Of a stretch of 26,855 nucleotides of DNA, positions 7,027 through 15,713 are shown one piece after another (positions within the stretch are counted from its first letter, which is position 1; every line of letters starts with the position of its first letter). A model generated the notes under the pieces. That model was not told the origin of the DNA. It made no database searches and saw only the letters and a list, made by a program, of their open reading frames with translations. Source of the DNA: Desulfopila_A sp964446655 (GTDB taxonomy: Bacteria; Desulfobacterota; Desulfobulbia; Desulfobulbales; Desulfocapsaceae). The DNA is taken from the NCBI GenBank assembly GCA_964446655.1, contig CAYUPL010000047.1, positions 1 to 26,855 of the forward strand, read 5' to 3'. Both the position numbers and the translations under genes were made by a program.

Positions 7027-8856
7027 ATGGGTAAACGGTCTCGTCTGCGCCATGACAGCAGAGGGAAAGGACGGCTGTTGATGATGATGGTCCTGGCAGG
7101 TGTTGCCCTGTTCATGGGCCTTCATTTTTTTGAGCTACCGGGCAAATTCGGTTTTCAGCAAAGATTCATTGAAGAAAGTGGAGCAGCAGAACCGCTTCTT
7201 GATAGTCGTGGGACAATTTTTGACCGAAATTTCAAACAACTTGCGCTGACATTGCAGAAGGTATCGGTCTATGCCAATGTACGTGAGGTACAGAAAGAGA
7301 AAGTTGCAACACAATTAGCACCGATTTTTGGTGTATCTGCGCTGGAGCTGCAGCAGGCAATGAGCAGAGAACCTTTTCAAGCCTGGCTGGCGCGGAATAT
7401 CAGTCAGGAAGAAGAAGAGAGCGTCGCGGCACTCGGACTCCGGGGTGTGTTTCTGCACCGCGAACAGGCCCGTTATTATCCGGAAAGGGAAACAGCCGCG
7501 CATGTCCTGGGTTTTGTCGGTAAAAGTATGGGGTTGGCCGGAGTGGAGCACAGTTACAACACCTTGCTGAGCAAAGATGGAGCCGCTTTACGTCAATCGG
7601 GTGCGCAGGTCGTACAGCAGCGTGATTCTGCCGGCGGGCATGACAGGTATCTTGTTTTAAACATCGATTTGAAAATCCAGAAAATACTGGAAAACCTGGT
7701 TGTCGAGCTCGGTAAAGAGCATACCGGTGCTCGCCTTGGTGCTCTTCTCATGGAGTGTCAAACCGGAAAAATAATTGGTCAGGCCGGATATCCGGCCTTC
7801 GACCCTAACGTTTTTCAGGATTATAGCTCCTCGGTGTTGGAAAATATTCTGGCGCAACAGATTATAGTGCCGTATCAGATCAGAAGGTTGCTGTGGGACG
7901 CTTCTCTGATTCAGTCTCATTATGAAGGCGATGATAAAACTCTTCCCTGGAGTGTCAATTCAACCTCACGCAGTCTTGGCAGTCAGCTTCGCCTTTGGGA
8001 TCGCCTTGATTTGAATGATGCTCTCCATGTCGATTTTATTCGACCTGAATTGGGGGCCATGAAAACTGCCGATAGTCGGGAAGTAGCAACCTTTCCTCAT
8101 TCTTTTGACTCCGTTGCCGAACAGGCAACCCCTTTACATCTCGTGGCTGCAATTAACGGTTTGGTTGTGGGCGGGAAACTGCCCGTACCTCATGCCATTG
8201 ATCGTATTGCTTTTGGTGACGGGCAGGTATTGCAGTTGCCGAATGATAGGGGAAAGCCAACGGTTGATCCCGATGTCGCGGCGGAGATTCGTTCCTTGCT
8301 GGCGGCACAATTACAAAGTGGACCGTTATCCTCCGGATATCTGGAGCTTGACTCTGTGGCATATGCTAAGACCGGTAAAGGACGCAACTATAGTCGTAAT
8401 AGTATGTTTATGTCCCTGATTCCAACAGACAAGCCTGAGCTCATGCTCTTCGTTTTCGCCCAACTTCCTCCCTTTTCTCCTATCTCCGCGGAAACGAAGA
8501 GCAGGTTTGTCGCAGCAGAGTCGGTCCATAAAGTGATGATTCCGATGGTGGCAATGGAGAAAGTAATGTCTAATCTAGCGGATATGATGACCGCAGAGGA
8601 GAAAAAACAGATGAACTTCGAATTGCAGCGAGAGGTTGGCAAAAACAGTACTGTCGGTACTGTTGTTAAAGAAGATGTCTACGGCACAATGCCGGATCTA
8701 AAAGGACTCAGTTTGAGGAAAAGTTTGCGATATCTGCAGGATCTGCGTCTGGAAATTCAAATCAACGGCACAGGCGTTGTGGTGGACCAGAAACCGGCTG
8801 CCGGACACCGGATTAAGCAGGGTGAACTGTGCCGACTTGTTCTGAAACCGCATTGA
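7027..8856 (+). CDS. ftsI: FtsI/PBP3-like protein with PASTA domain; transpeptidase active site degenerate
   Basis: This intact 609-residue protein occupies the ftsI position. Layout: membrane anchor (about 17-35); class B PBP pedestal with RGTIFDRN (61-68), YYPERETAAHVLGFVG (150-165) and GLAGVEHSY (169-177); transpeptidase-like domain (about 236-510); C-terminal PASTA domain (about 553-606). The transpeptidase start is normal (GALLMECQTGKIIGQAGYP, then FDPN 258-261). Where the catalytic EPGSxxK belongs, 23 residues after FDPN, it reads VPYQIRR (281-287). S and K are thus replaced by Q284 and R287. About 25 residues are missing before the SxN region, where only SVN (309-311) or STS (312-314) could correspond. 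KTG survives (448-450) but is followed by K rather than T. I infer a pseudo-transpeptidase kept for a structural role. Confidence 0.85.
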   Translation: MGKRSRLRHDSRGKGRLLMMMVLAGVALFMGLHFFELPGKFGFQQRFIEESGAAEPLLDSRGTIFDRNFKQLALTLQKVSVYANVREVQKEKVATQLAPIFGVSALELQQAMSREPFQAWLARNISQEEEESVAALGLRGVFLHREQARYYPERETAAHVLGFVGKSMGLAGVEHSYNTLLSKDGAALRQSGAQVVQQRDSAGGHDRYLVLNIDLKIQKILENLVVELGKEHTGARLGALLMECQTGKIIGQAGYPAFDPNVFQDYSSSVLENILAQQIIVPYQIRRLLWDASLIQSHYEGDDKTLPWSVNSTSRSLGSQLRLWDRLDLNDALHVDFIRPELGAMKTADSREVATFPHSFDSVAEQATPLHLVAAINGLVVGGKLPVPHAIDRIAFGDGQVLQLPNDRGKPTVDPDVAAEIRSLLAAQLQSGPLSSGYLELDSVAYAKTGKGRNYSRNSMFMSLIPTDKPELMLFVFAQLPPFSPISAETKSRFVAAESVHKVMIPMVAMEKVMSNLADMMTAEEKKQMNFELQREVGKNSTVGTVVKEDVYGTMPDLKGLSLRKSLRYLQDLRLEIQINGTGVVVDQKPAAGHRIKQGELCRLVLKPH

Positions 8857-8914
8857 TTTGCAAGAGGGTTCAGATCTCGACCGGCAGGCCGAATCTTCCC
8901 CGGGTTTGAATAAA

Positions 8915-11900
8915 ATGATGCAAAGCAAAAGCCTTAAAAAATTACTGAAACAGGTTACCTGTACGACAGTTCTGGGAAAGGAACCGGCAGATGTGCTGGT
9001 TGATTCGTTGGCGACCGACTCCAGAAAAGTAGGCCGAGGAGTTCTGTTTCTTGCTCTGCCGGGGGAAAAACAGGATGGACACACTTTTCTTGAAGCCGCG
9101 GTTCGAGCAGGTTGCGTTGCGCTTGTGGTTGAAGAAGGCAAGATTGATCCGAGGACCTTTGCAGACAGGGGTGTCACTGTTGTTAGCGTAATCGACACCA
9201 GAGAGGCCCTTGGCTCCATAGCGGCGGCCTTTTTCGACTATCCGGAAAAACAGTTACGCTTTGTCGGCATCACCGGAACCAACGGTAAAACAACCATCAC
9301 CTACCTCCTCGAAAAAGTGCTCAAAGACCAGGGAGAGCAGGTCGGTGTAATCGGTACCGTTAACTATCGTTTCTCCGATCGGTCAGGGAGGTGCCGGCAA
9401 TTTGGTGCACCCTTTACAACGCCTGATCCGTTGACTCTCCAAGATCTGTTGCGGCAGATGGCTGATGCCGGAGTCGGAACGGTTTTGATGGAAGTCAGCT
9501 CTCATGCGCTGGTGCAACAGAGACTGGGAGACATCAGGTTTGATCTTGCTGTTTTTACCAATCTCTCTCATGACCATCTCGATTACCACACCACCATGGA
9601 AGAGTATTTCCAGGCCAAGACACTCCTGTTTGTCAAGCATCTGGATCCATCCGGTACGGCGGTGATATCTTTTCAGGACAGTGATGACGCCTCTGAAAAC
9701 AGATGGTCTTCTGCATTGATGACTCTTTTGCAAAAACGTGGTGTCCCTTTTGTAACCACCGGCAGGCAGCAAGGGAGTAGTATAGAGCCATTGCAAATCG
9801 GCATAGAGCTCGACAGGACCACGCTGACGTTTTTATCGGCTGGGCGCCGCTTTTCCCTTGTTTCGCCACTGGTAGGTCGATTTAATGGTGATAATGTCAT
9901 GACTACTCTGGCCGTTGCTCAGGTTATGGGATGTAATATTGCCGATGTCGTTACGTCTTTAGCCTCGGCAAAAGGTGCACCGGGGCGACTTGAAAAGATC
10001 ACCCAGGCAGGAATTGCGGAGTCGAAGGCCGTTGCTTTTGTCGATTATGCCCATACTCCCGATGCATTGCGGAATGTGCTCAGTACTTTGCAGGGACTCC
10101 CTCATGACCGTCTTATCTGTGTATTTGGCTGCGGAGGAGACAGGGATAGAACAAAACGGCCTGAAATGGGGAAAATTGCGGCACAATATGCGGATATCGC
10201 CATAGTTACCGATGATAATCCGCGCTCGGAAGATAATAAGGCCATTCTCGATGCCATTGTGGTGGGAATACGCTCAGCCGGAATGGTTGAACATGCACCG
10301 GACTGGCTTTTTACGACGCAGCCGAATGGCGGTTGCGTCGTCATTGCCGATCGACAACAGGCGATCATCTCGGCAATTCAATGCGCCGGAGAACGCGATG
10401 TCGTGGTTGTCGCCGGCAAGGGTCATGAAAAATATCAGCAGACCAGTGAAGGGAAACGCTTTTTTGACGACAGTCTGGAGGTGCGGGAAGCGCAGCTGTC
10501 CTGGGATGTTGCCGATCTACGCGCGGCGCTGGGCGCGGATTCAACCGATTTCAAGGGAAACAGAACCTTCTCAGGGATCAGTACAGATAGTCGAAAGATC
10601 ACAAAACGGCAGGTGTTTGTCGCTCTTCAGGGAGACTCTTTCGACGGTCACGACTACATCGAAACTGCGCTGGCACATGGAGCGGGCGCCCTTGTGGTGG
10701 CGAAATCCGCAGCAATAAAGTACAATCAGGAAATTCCGGTTTTTACCGTTGCCGATACCCTGGAGGCCTTAGGGGCTCTGGCGGCATACCGGCGCCGAAA
10801 ACTGGCTTCCCTGTCTGCTCCTTGTGTTGTGGCCATTACCGGCAGTACCGGAAAAACCACGGTAAAGGAGATGAGTGCTGCAATTTTTTCGCAACAGTGG
10901 CCCGATACTTCAACCGAGCCTGATGGCAGAGTATTAAAAACACAAGGAAACTTCAATAACCTGGTTGGACTTCCCCTTTCTCTTTTGCCGTTGGGGTTGA
11001 AGCATAAAGTGGCAGTGTTGGAAATGGGAATGAACACTCCGGGTGAAATTTCACGGCTTGCCGGGATTGCGGATCCTGATATAAGTTGTATCGTGAATGT
11101 GCATGGAGCTCATCTGGAAGGTCTCGGTTCCATCGCAGGGGTCGCACAGGAAAAAGAACAGCTTTTTCGTGGTACCGGCGGACAGGGTATTTTAATAGTC
11201 AATCTGGATGATCCTCATGTAAGGGCAGCAGCTGAGAAATATCAACATAAAAAGATCAGTTGGTCGGCAGAGGAGCCGTGTCATAGTGGTGCGGATATTT
11301 TTGCCGGCAATGTCCGGTGCCGCGAAGATGGGTGCATGTCTTTTAAGCTTCATCTGGCCGGCACCATCCATGACGTTGCTCTTGGTGTTCCAGGCAGGCA
11401 TAACGTAGGCAATAGCCTTGCTGCTGCTGCTATTGCCTTTGCGGCCGGACTCTCGGGGGAGATTATCGTCAAAGGGCTCGAATCGTTCTCTTCTCCTGCC
11501 AAAAGGTTGGTGGTGAGAAAGGCTGCAGCCGGATATTCCATCCTTGATGACACCTATAATGCCAATCCAGCCTCGATGGCAGCAGGGCTTGCTACTCTTG
11601 CGGATATGGCAGGCGACAGCAAAATTGCCATCCTGGGGGATATGCTTGAACTCGGCGCTGCCTCCGGGGACGCCCATCGGGAAGTAGGCCGGCTTGCCGC
11701 TGCTTCCGGTACTTCGTACCTGCTTGTTGTCGGTGCTTTTGCCCGGCACATTGCAGATGGAGCAATTGCCGCGGGAATGGATACCACTCATATTCAACTC
11801 TTTTCCGCCAAACAGGAAATCGTCGAATGGATGAAAAACAGTGAAAAAGAAGGCGTGGTATCAGCCGGTTCCTGGGTGCTTGTCAAAGCCTCCAGAGGCA

Positions 11901-11953
11901 TTGGGCTGGAGATGGTAGTGGAGAGCCTCGTTGATGCTCGGCAAACAGAATGA
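8915..11953 (+). CDS. murE-murF: Bifunctional MurE-MurF ligase: UDP-MurNAc-tripeptide and -pentapeptide synthase
   Basis: One uninterrupted reading frame encodes two complete Mur ligases. The N-terminal half (about 1-540) is MurE, which adds meso-diaminopimelate to UDP-MurNAc-L-Ala-D-Glu. It has the ATP loop GITGTNGKTT (118-127), MEVSSHAL, SHDHLDYH and DNPR (434-437), the motif that marks meso-DAP specificity. The C-terminal half (about 549-1012) is MurF, which adds D-Ala-D-Ala, with AITGSTGKTT (640-649), LEMGMNTPGEI and DDTYNANPASM. Only a short linker separates them. I chose ATG 8915 (1012 residues); TTG 8858 would add 19 residues without family similarity, and neither has a clear ribosome-binding site. 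Fused MurE-MurF is known in Bordetella. Confidence 0.95.
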   Translation: MMQSKSLKKLLKQVTCTTVLGKEPADVLVDSLATDSRKVGRGVLFLALPGEKQDGHTFLEAAVRAGCVALVVEEGKIDPRTFADRGVTVVSVIDTREALGSIAAAFFDYPEKQLRFVGITGTNGKTTITYLLEKVLKDQGEQVGVIGTVNYRFSDRSGRCRQFGAPFTTPDPLTLQDLLRQMADAGVGTVLMEVSSHALVQQRLGDIRFDLAVFTNLSHDHLDYHTTMEEYFQAKTLLFVKHLDPSGTAVISFQDSDDASENRWSSALMTLLQKRGVPFVTTGRQQGSSIEPLQIGIELDRTTLTFLSAGRRFSLVSPLVGRFNGDNVMTTLAVAQVMGCNIADVVTSLASAKGAPGRLEKITQAGIAESKAVAFVDYAHTPDALRNVLSTLQGLPHDRLICVFGCGGDRDRTKRPEMGKIAAQYADIAIVTDDNPRSEDNKAILDAIVVGIRSAGMVEHAPDWLFTTQPNGGCVVIADRQQAIISAIQCAGERDVVVVAGKGHEKYQQTSEGKRFFDDSLEVREAQLSWDVADLRAALGADSTDFKGNRTFSGISTDSRKITKRQVFVALQGDSFDGHDYIETALAHGAGALVVAKSAAIKYNQEIPVFTVADTLEALGALAAYRRRKLASLSAPCVVAITGSTGKTTVKEMSAAIFSQQWPDTSTEPDGRVLKTQGNFNNLVGLPLSLLPLGLKHKVAVLEMGMNTPGEISRLAGIADPDISCIVNVHGAHLEGLGSIAGVAQEKEQLFRGTGGQGILIVNLDDPHVRAAAEKYQHKKISWSAEEPCHSGADIFAGNVRCREDGCMSFKLHLAGTIHDVALGVPGRHNVGNSLAAAAIAFAAGLSGEIIVKGLESFSSPAKRLVVRKAAAGYSILDDTYNANPASMAAGLATLADMAGDSKIAILGDMLELGAASGDAHREVGRLAAASGTSYLLVVGAFARHIADGAIAAGMDTTHIQLFSAKQEIVEWMKNSEKEGVVSAGSWVLVKASRGIGLEMVVESLVDARQTE

Positions 11954-12082
11954 ATCGCATGGTAAACTATCCACGACTGCAGCAGCTGCCGCCGAGCCTG
12001 GAAACTCGAAGTGACACTGGAAAATGTTACGGTGCAGCACTCTCTGTAGATAACCTATTTTAATTTTAAAATATAAATAACA

Positions 12083-13162
12083 ATGCTGTATTTTTTACTT
12101 TATCCGCTGCATACCTCGTTTATAGGCTTCAATGTCTTTAAATATATAACCTTTCGCAGCATTGGTGGTGCGCTAACGGCCTTTTTGATATTACTGATCT
12201 TCGGTCCTTTGTTTATCAAGGCAATGCAGAAGTTTCAGATAGGTCAGGTTGTCCGTAGCGATGGGCCGGAAAGTCACCTGGTCAAGCAGGGCGTTCCCAC
12301 CATGGGTGGCCTGCTGATTATACTGGCAATAACCGTCTCGACGTTGCTGTGGGCTCGTCTCGACAATGCTCTGGTCTGGCTGGCACTTTTTACGATTCTA
12401 TTTTTTGGGGCCATAGGTGCCTATGATGATTATCGAAAGATCGCCAAGAAAAATTCCAGGGGGTTGAGTGCCAGGGCAAAACTGCTGTTGCAGGTTGGAG
12501 GGGCACTGCTGGTCGGCCTGTTCATCTATTTTCACCCGGGATTTGATGGGCATCTGAGTGTCCCGTTTTTTAAAAACATCTATCCTGATCTCGGCATCTT
12601 CTATATACTTTTTGCCGTGCTGGTTATTGTGGGGGCTTCCAACGCCGTTAATCTGACGGACGGACTTGACGGTCTGGCTGCCGGGCCGACCGTGATAAGT
12701 GCCGCTGTTTATCTGCTCTTTTCCTACCTGGCAGGCCATGTTGTGTTGGCGGAGTATCTTCAGATACCGTATGTGGCGGGTAGCGGAGAGCTTGCCATAT
12801 TTTGTGGAGCCATTGTCGGCGGGTGTCTCGGCTTTTTGTGGTTCAATGCGTATCCGGCCCAGATATTCATGGGCGATGTCGGCTCTTTAGCCCTTGGCGG
12901 TGCTCTGGGAGCGGTGGCGATTATTATCAAGCAGGAGATCCTGCTGGCCATTGTCGGCGGTATTTTTGTGATGGAAGCCATGTCTGTTATCATGCAGGTC
13001 GGTTATTTCAAACTGACCAATGGGAAGCGAATTTTTTTGATGGCTCCTTTTCATCATCATTTTGAAAAAAAAGGCTGGCATGAACCAAAGGTTGTGGTTC
13101 GTTTCTGGATTGTTTCCATAATACTTGGACTTTTTGCTCTGGCAACTTTGAAGCTGCGCTGA
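12083..13162 (+). CDS. mraY: Phospho-N-acetylmuramoyl-pentapeptide transferase MraY
   Basis: MraY moves phospho-MurNAc-pentapeptide onto undecaprenyl phosphate to make lipid I at the inner membrane. The 359-residue polytopic protein (about ten predicted membrane spans) carries the paired aspartates D115-D116 (AYDDYRK), NAVNLTDGLDGLA (187-199), GDVGSLALGG (264-273) and the HHH motif (324-326) in APFHHHFEKKGW. The start matches the family N-terminus (FNVFKYITFR nearby). The 129-base gap after murE-murF ends in an A+T-rich stretch with no recognisable Shine-Dalgarno, which is odd for a cluster otherwise tightly coupled. The stop overlaps the murD start (TGATG). Confidence 0.97.
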   Translation: MLYFLLYPLHTSFIGFNVFKYITFRSIGGALTAFLILLIFGPLFIKAMQKFQIGQVVRSDGPESHLVKQGVPTMGGLLIILAITVSTLLWARLDNALVWLALFTILFFGAIGAYDDYRKIAKKNSRGLSARAKLLLQVGGALLVGLFIYFHPGFDGHLSVPFFKNIYPDLGIFYILFAVLVIVGASNAVNLTDGLDGLAAGPTVISAAVYLLFSYLAGHVVLAEYLQIPYVAGSGELAIFCGAIVGGCLGFLWFNAYPAQIFMGDVGSLALGGALGAVAIIIKQEILLAIVGGIFVMEAMSVIMQVGYFKLTNGKRIFLMAPFHHHFEKKGWHEPKVVVRFWIVSIILGLFALATLKLR

Positions 13163-14550
13163 TGAAGAATCCGATGATCAGAAAAGGTATGGTGGTGGTT
13201 GTTATGGGACTGGGTGTCTCTGGAAAGGCCGCTGTCCGCTATCTGCACCAATTGGGGGCCAGGGTGTATGTTTCCGATTCCAGGCCGGAGAACGCTTTGT
13301 CTCGTGACGAAAAAAGCCTGTTGGCTGAATGTTGCGAAATGTATGAAGGTGGATCGCATTCGGATGATTTTATCGCCAGGGGTGAGCTGATCTTTGTCAG
13401 TCCGGGCATCGACCATGCTCTGCCGGGCCTTGAGAAAATGCGAAAAGCAGGCATAGCGGTGGTGGGAGAACTGTCCCTGGCTGCTCCTGTTCTGCCTTGC
13501 AAGGTTGTGGCCATCACCGGAACAAACGGTAAAACCACGGTGACAACCCTTATTGGCGAATTGCTTCAGGCTGCCGGATTGAAGGTGTTTGTCGGCGGCA
13601 ACATTGGTCGGCCTCTTCTGGATTGCCTGATGAGTGAAGATGTCCCCGATATCGCGGTTGTGGAGGTGTCCAGCTTTCAACTTGAGACTGTGGGTCGGTT
13701 CAGACCGGATGTGGCCCTGCTTCTCAATGTTACGCCTGACCATCTTGATCGCCACCGTAGTTTTGCTGAATATCTCCTGGCGAAAAAAAATATTTTTTTG
13801 AATCAACAGCCGGAGGATAAGGCGATAATTTGTGCTGATAATGTCATATGTCTGGAACTGGCCGAGCAACTCACCAATGTTGAGACAGTTCTTTTTGGGC
13901 ACAGTAAAGAGTGCCGGGCCTTCATCTGTGATTCCAACATTTATCTGAAGCTTGATGAAGTACAGGAAAAATATGACCTTAGTGGTACCTATTTCGATAA
14001 TCCCATAGGCAGAATAAACTGCGCTTCGGCTCTACTTGCGGCAAAATTCTGTGGCTGTACACAGCAGGAAATAAGCCTAGTGTTACATTCATTCAAGGGG
14101 TTGCCGCACCGTATGGAAATGGTGGATGTTATAGGAGGAGTAAGCTATTACAACGATTCAAAGGCAACCAATACCGGCGCTGTCCTGTTTGCTCTACAGC
14201 AGGTCAAGGGCAGAGTGGTGCTTATAGCCGGCGGCAAGGATAAGGGAGATGATTATGGTCTCTTGCGTGATTCGGTGCGGCAAAAGGTAAAAAATCTCAT
14301 TCTCATAGGCGAGGCTGCCGGAGGGATTGCGCAGCAACTGCGGGATGTTGTCGCTATCGATTATGCTGCCTCCATAGAAGAGGCGGTGGTCAAGGCGAGC
14401 AGCCTTGCGGTGAGCGGTGATACGGTGCTTCTGTCGCCGGCCTGTGCCAGTTTCGATATGTTTTCAAGCTATGCACACCGAGGGCGAAGTTTTGCCGAGG
14501 CAGTCAAGAAACTTCATCATACCCGTTCGGCGCAAGAAGTTGGGATATAG
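13162..14550 (+). CDS. murD: UDP-N-acetylmuramoyl-L-alanine--D-glutamate ligase MurD
   Basis: MurD adds D-glutamate to UDP-MurNAc-L-Ala in the cytoplasm. The 462-residue protein has the N-terminal UDP-binding Rossmann motif VVMGLGVSGKAA (13-24), the ATP loop GTNGKTT (120-126), VVEVSSFQLE, NVTPDHLDRH, and in domain 3 YYNDSKATN and LLSPACASFDMF. The start overlaps the mraY stop by one base. The stop is one base from the murG start. In most dcw clusters ftsW sits at that junction; here nothing does. Confidence 0.97.
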   Translation: MKNPMIRKGMVVVVMGLGVSGKAAVRYLHQLGARVYVSDSRPENALSRDEKSLLAECCEMYEGGSHSDDFIARGELIFVSPGIDHALPGLEKMRKAGIAVVGELSLAAPVLPCKVVAITGTNGKTTVTTLIGELLQAAGLKVFVGGNIGRPLLDCLMSEDVPDIAVVEVSSFQLETVGRFRPDVALLLNVTPDHLDRHRSFAEYLLAKKNIFLNQQPEDKAIICADNVICLELAEQLTNVETVLFGHSKECRAFICDSNIYLKLDEVQEKYDLSGTYFDNPIGRINCASALLAAKFCGCTQQEISLVLHSFKGLPHRMEMVDVIGGVSYYNDSKATNTGAVLFALQQVKGRVVLIAGGKDKGDDYGLLRDSVRQKVKNLILIGEAAGGIAQQLRDVVAIDYAASIEEAVVKASSLAVSGDTVLLSPACASFDMFSSYAHRGRSFAEAVKKLHHTRSAQEVGI

Positions 14551-14551
14551 C

Positions 14552-15706
14552 ATGATGCAGAAGAATGACAAACCCATCAGACTACTTCTTACCGGAGGCG
14601 GTACCGGTGGACATCTTTTTCCAGCGATTGCCGCAGCTGAAGAATTGTGTGACCGTTTGCCGGGATCACAGGTTATGTTTGTGGGGACCAACAGAAAAAT
14701 CGATACAACCAGTCTGGATAGATACGGCTACGCAGTGCGAAGTATATACTGTTATGGGCTGAAAGGGAAAAGTCTTCCTCATTTGATAAAGGCCGTTGCA
14801 GCTTTGCCGGTGGCATTTTTACAAGCGCTCCGCATTATCCGCGCCTACCGGCCTGATGTGGTTCTGGGTGTGGGCGGCTATGTTACCGGGCCGGTTATAG
14901 CGGCTGCGAAGATACTTGGCAAAAAGACGGTTATCCACGAGCAGAATTCCATTCCAGGACTTGCAAATCGAAAGCTTGGTTCTCTGGCCGAGAAAATCTG
15001 CCTTTCACTGCCGCAGAGTGCTGGGTATTTTCCGCGGGAAAAAACGGTTTTAACCGGCAATCCCGTGAGAAAACCGATTCTTCAGCTTGGCGTGGCCAGG
15101 CGGAAAAAAAGGTTGCAAGCAAAGAAGACACTTCTTGTTCTTGGCGGAAGCCAGGGAGCGCATGGCCTAAATAAGCTGGTCACGGAGGCGTTGTGTCAGC
15201 ATGGTCTTATGATGCCGTTTCGGGTCATTCATCAGACGGGTGCTGCCGATTGTGATGGTGTGCGGCAAAATTATCAAGAAAGTGATATTGATTGCAGGGT
15301 AGAACCATTTTTTCACGATATGGTGGAGATCTATCAGGAAGCCGATCTGCTGGTTTCGCGGGCGGGTGCGACAACACTGGCGGAAATCGCCGTTTTGGGT
15401 CTTCCCGCTTTTCTTGTTCCCTATCCCTATGCGGCAGATAATCATCAGCAGAAGAATGCGGAATATTATGTCGACGGCGGTGGTTGCAGAAGCTGCCCGG
15501 AGATACAGTTGAGTGGTAAGCAGCTGGCAAAAGATATAGAAGAACTGCTGGAGAATGATACTCTTCGCAGTAATATGGCAGACAAGATGCGAGAGCTCGC
15601 GCTTCCTGAGGCCGCCTCCAGGATTATTGATGTCTGCCTCGGCGCCGATATGGTTTGCAATGACAGGCATGCCCGGCGGAAAAATGCAACGGCAACAGGT
15701 AACTAA
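14552..15706 (+). CDS. murG: Lipid II synthase MurG (UDP-GlcNAc: lipid I N-acetylglucosaminyltransferase)
   Basis: MurG adds GlcNAc to lipid I on the cytoplasmic face of the inner membrane, completing lipid II. The 384-residue GT-B protein has the N-terminal G-loop GGGTGGH (15-21), GVGGYVTGPV, HEQNSIPGLANR, the second G-loop LVLGGSQGAHGLNK, and the UDP-GlcNAc region SRAGATTLAEI followed by PYPYAADNHQQ. Start at the ATG-ATG pair 14552/14555, right after the murD stop; longer readings into murD add no family sequence. With ftsW absent next door, the usual murG-ftsW adjacency that pairs lipid II synthesis with its polymerase is broken. Confidence 0.97.
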   Translation: MMQKNDKPIRLLLTGGGTGGHLFPAIAAAEELCDRLPGSQVMFVGTNRKIDTTSLDRYGYAVRSIYCYGLKGKSLPHLIKAVAALPVAFLQALRIIRAYRPDVVLGVGGYVTGPVIAAAKILGKKTVIHEQNSIPGLANRKLGSLAEKICLSLPQSAGYFPREKTVLTGNPVRKPILQLGVARRKKRLQAKKTLLVLGGSQGAHGLNKLVTEALCQHGLMMPFRVIHQTGAADCDGVRQNYQESDIDCRVEPFFHDMVEIYQEADLLVSRAGATTLAEIAVLGLPAFLVPYPYAADNHQQKNAEYYVDGGGCRSCPEIQLSGKQLAKDIEELLENDTLRSNMADKMRELALPEAASRIIDVCLGADMVCNDRHARRKNATATGN

Positions 15707-15713
15707 TCGTTAT

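Noticed and set aside
7801..7990. A frameshift hiding the true SxxK in the FtsI-like gene
   Set aside because: The frame is continuous, flanking family sequence stays in register on both sides, and neither alternative frame encodes a PGSxxK-like peptide here.
8521..8532. An SxxK match (S499-V-H-K502) in the FtsI-like protein that might be the catalytic motif
   Set aside because: It lies after KTG, in the helix corresponding to the ordinary C-terminal AAPVFKEI-type segment of class B PBPs. The order is wrong for the active site, so it is chance.
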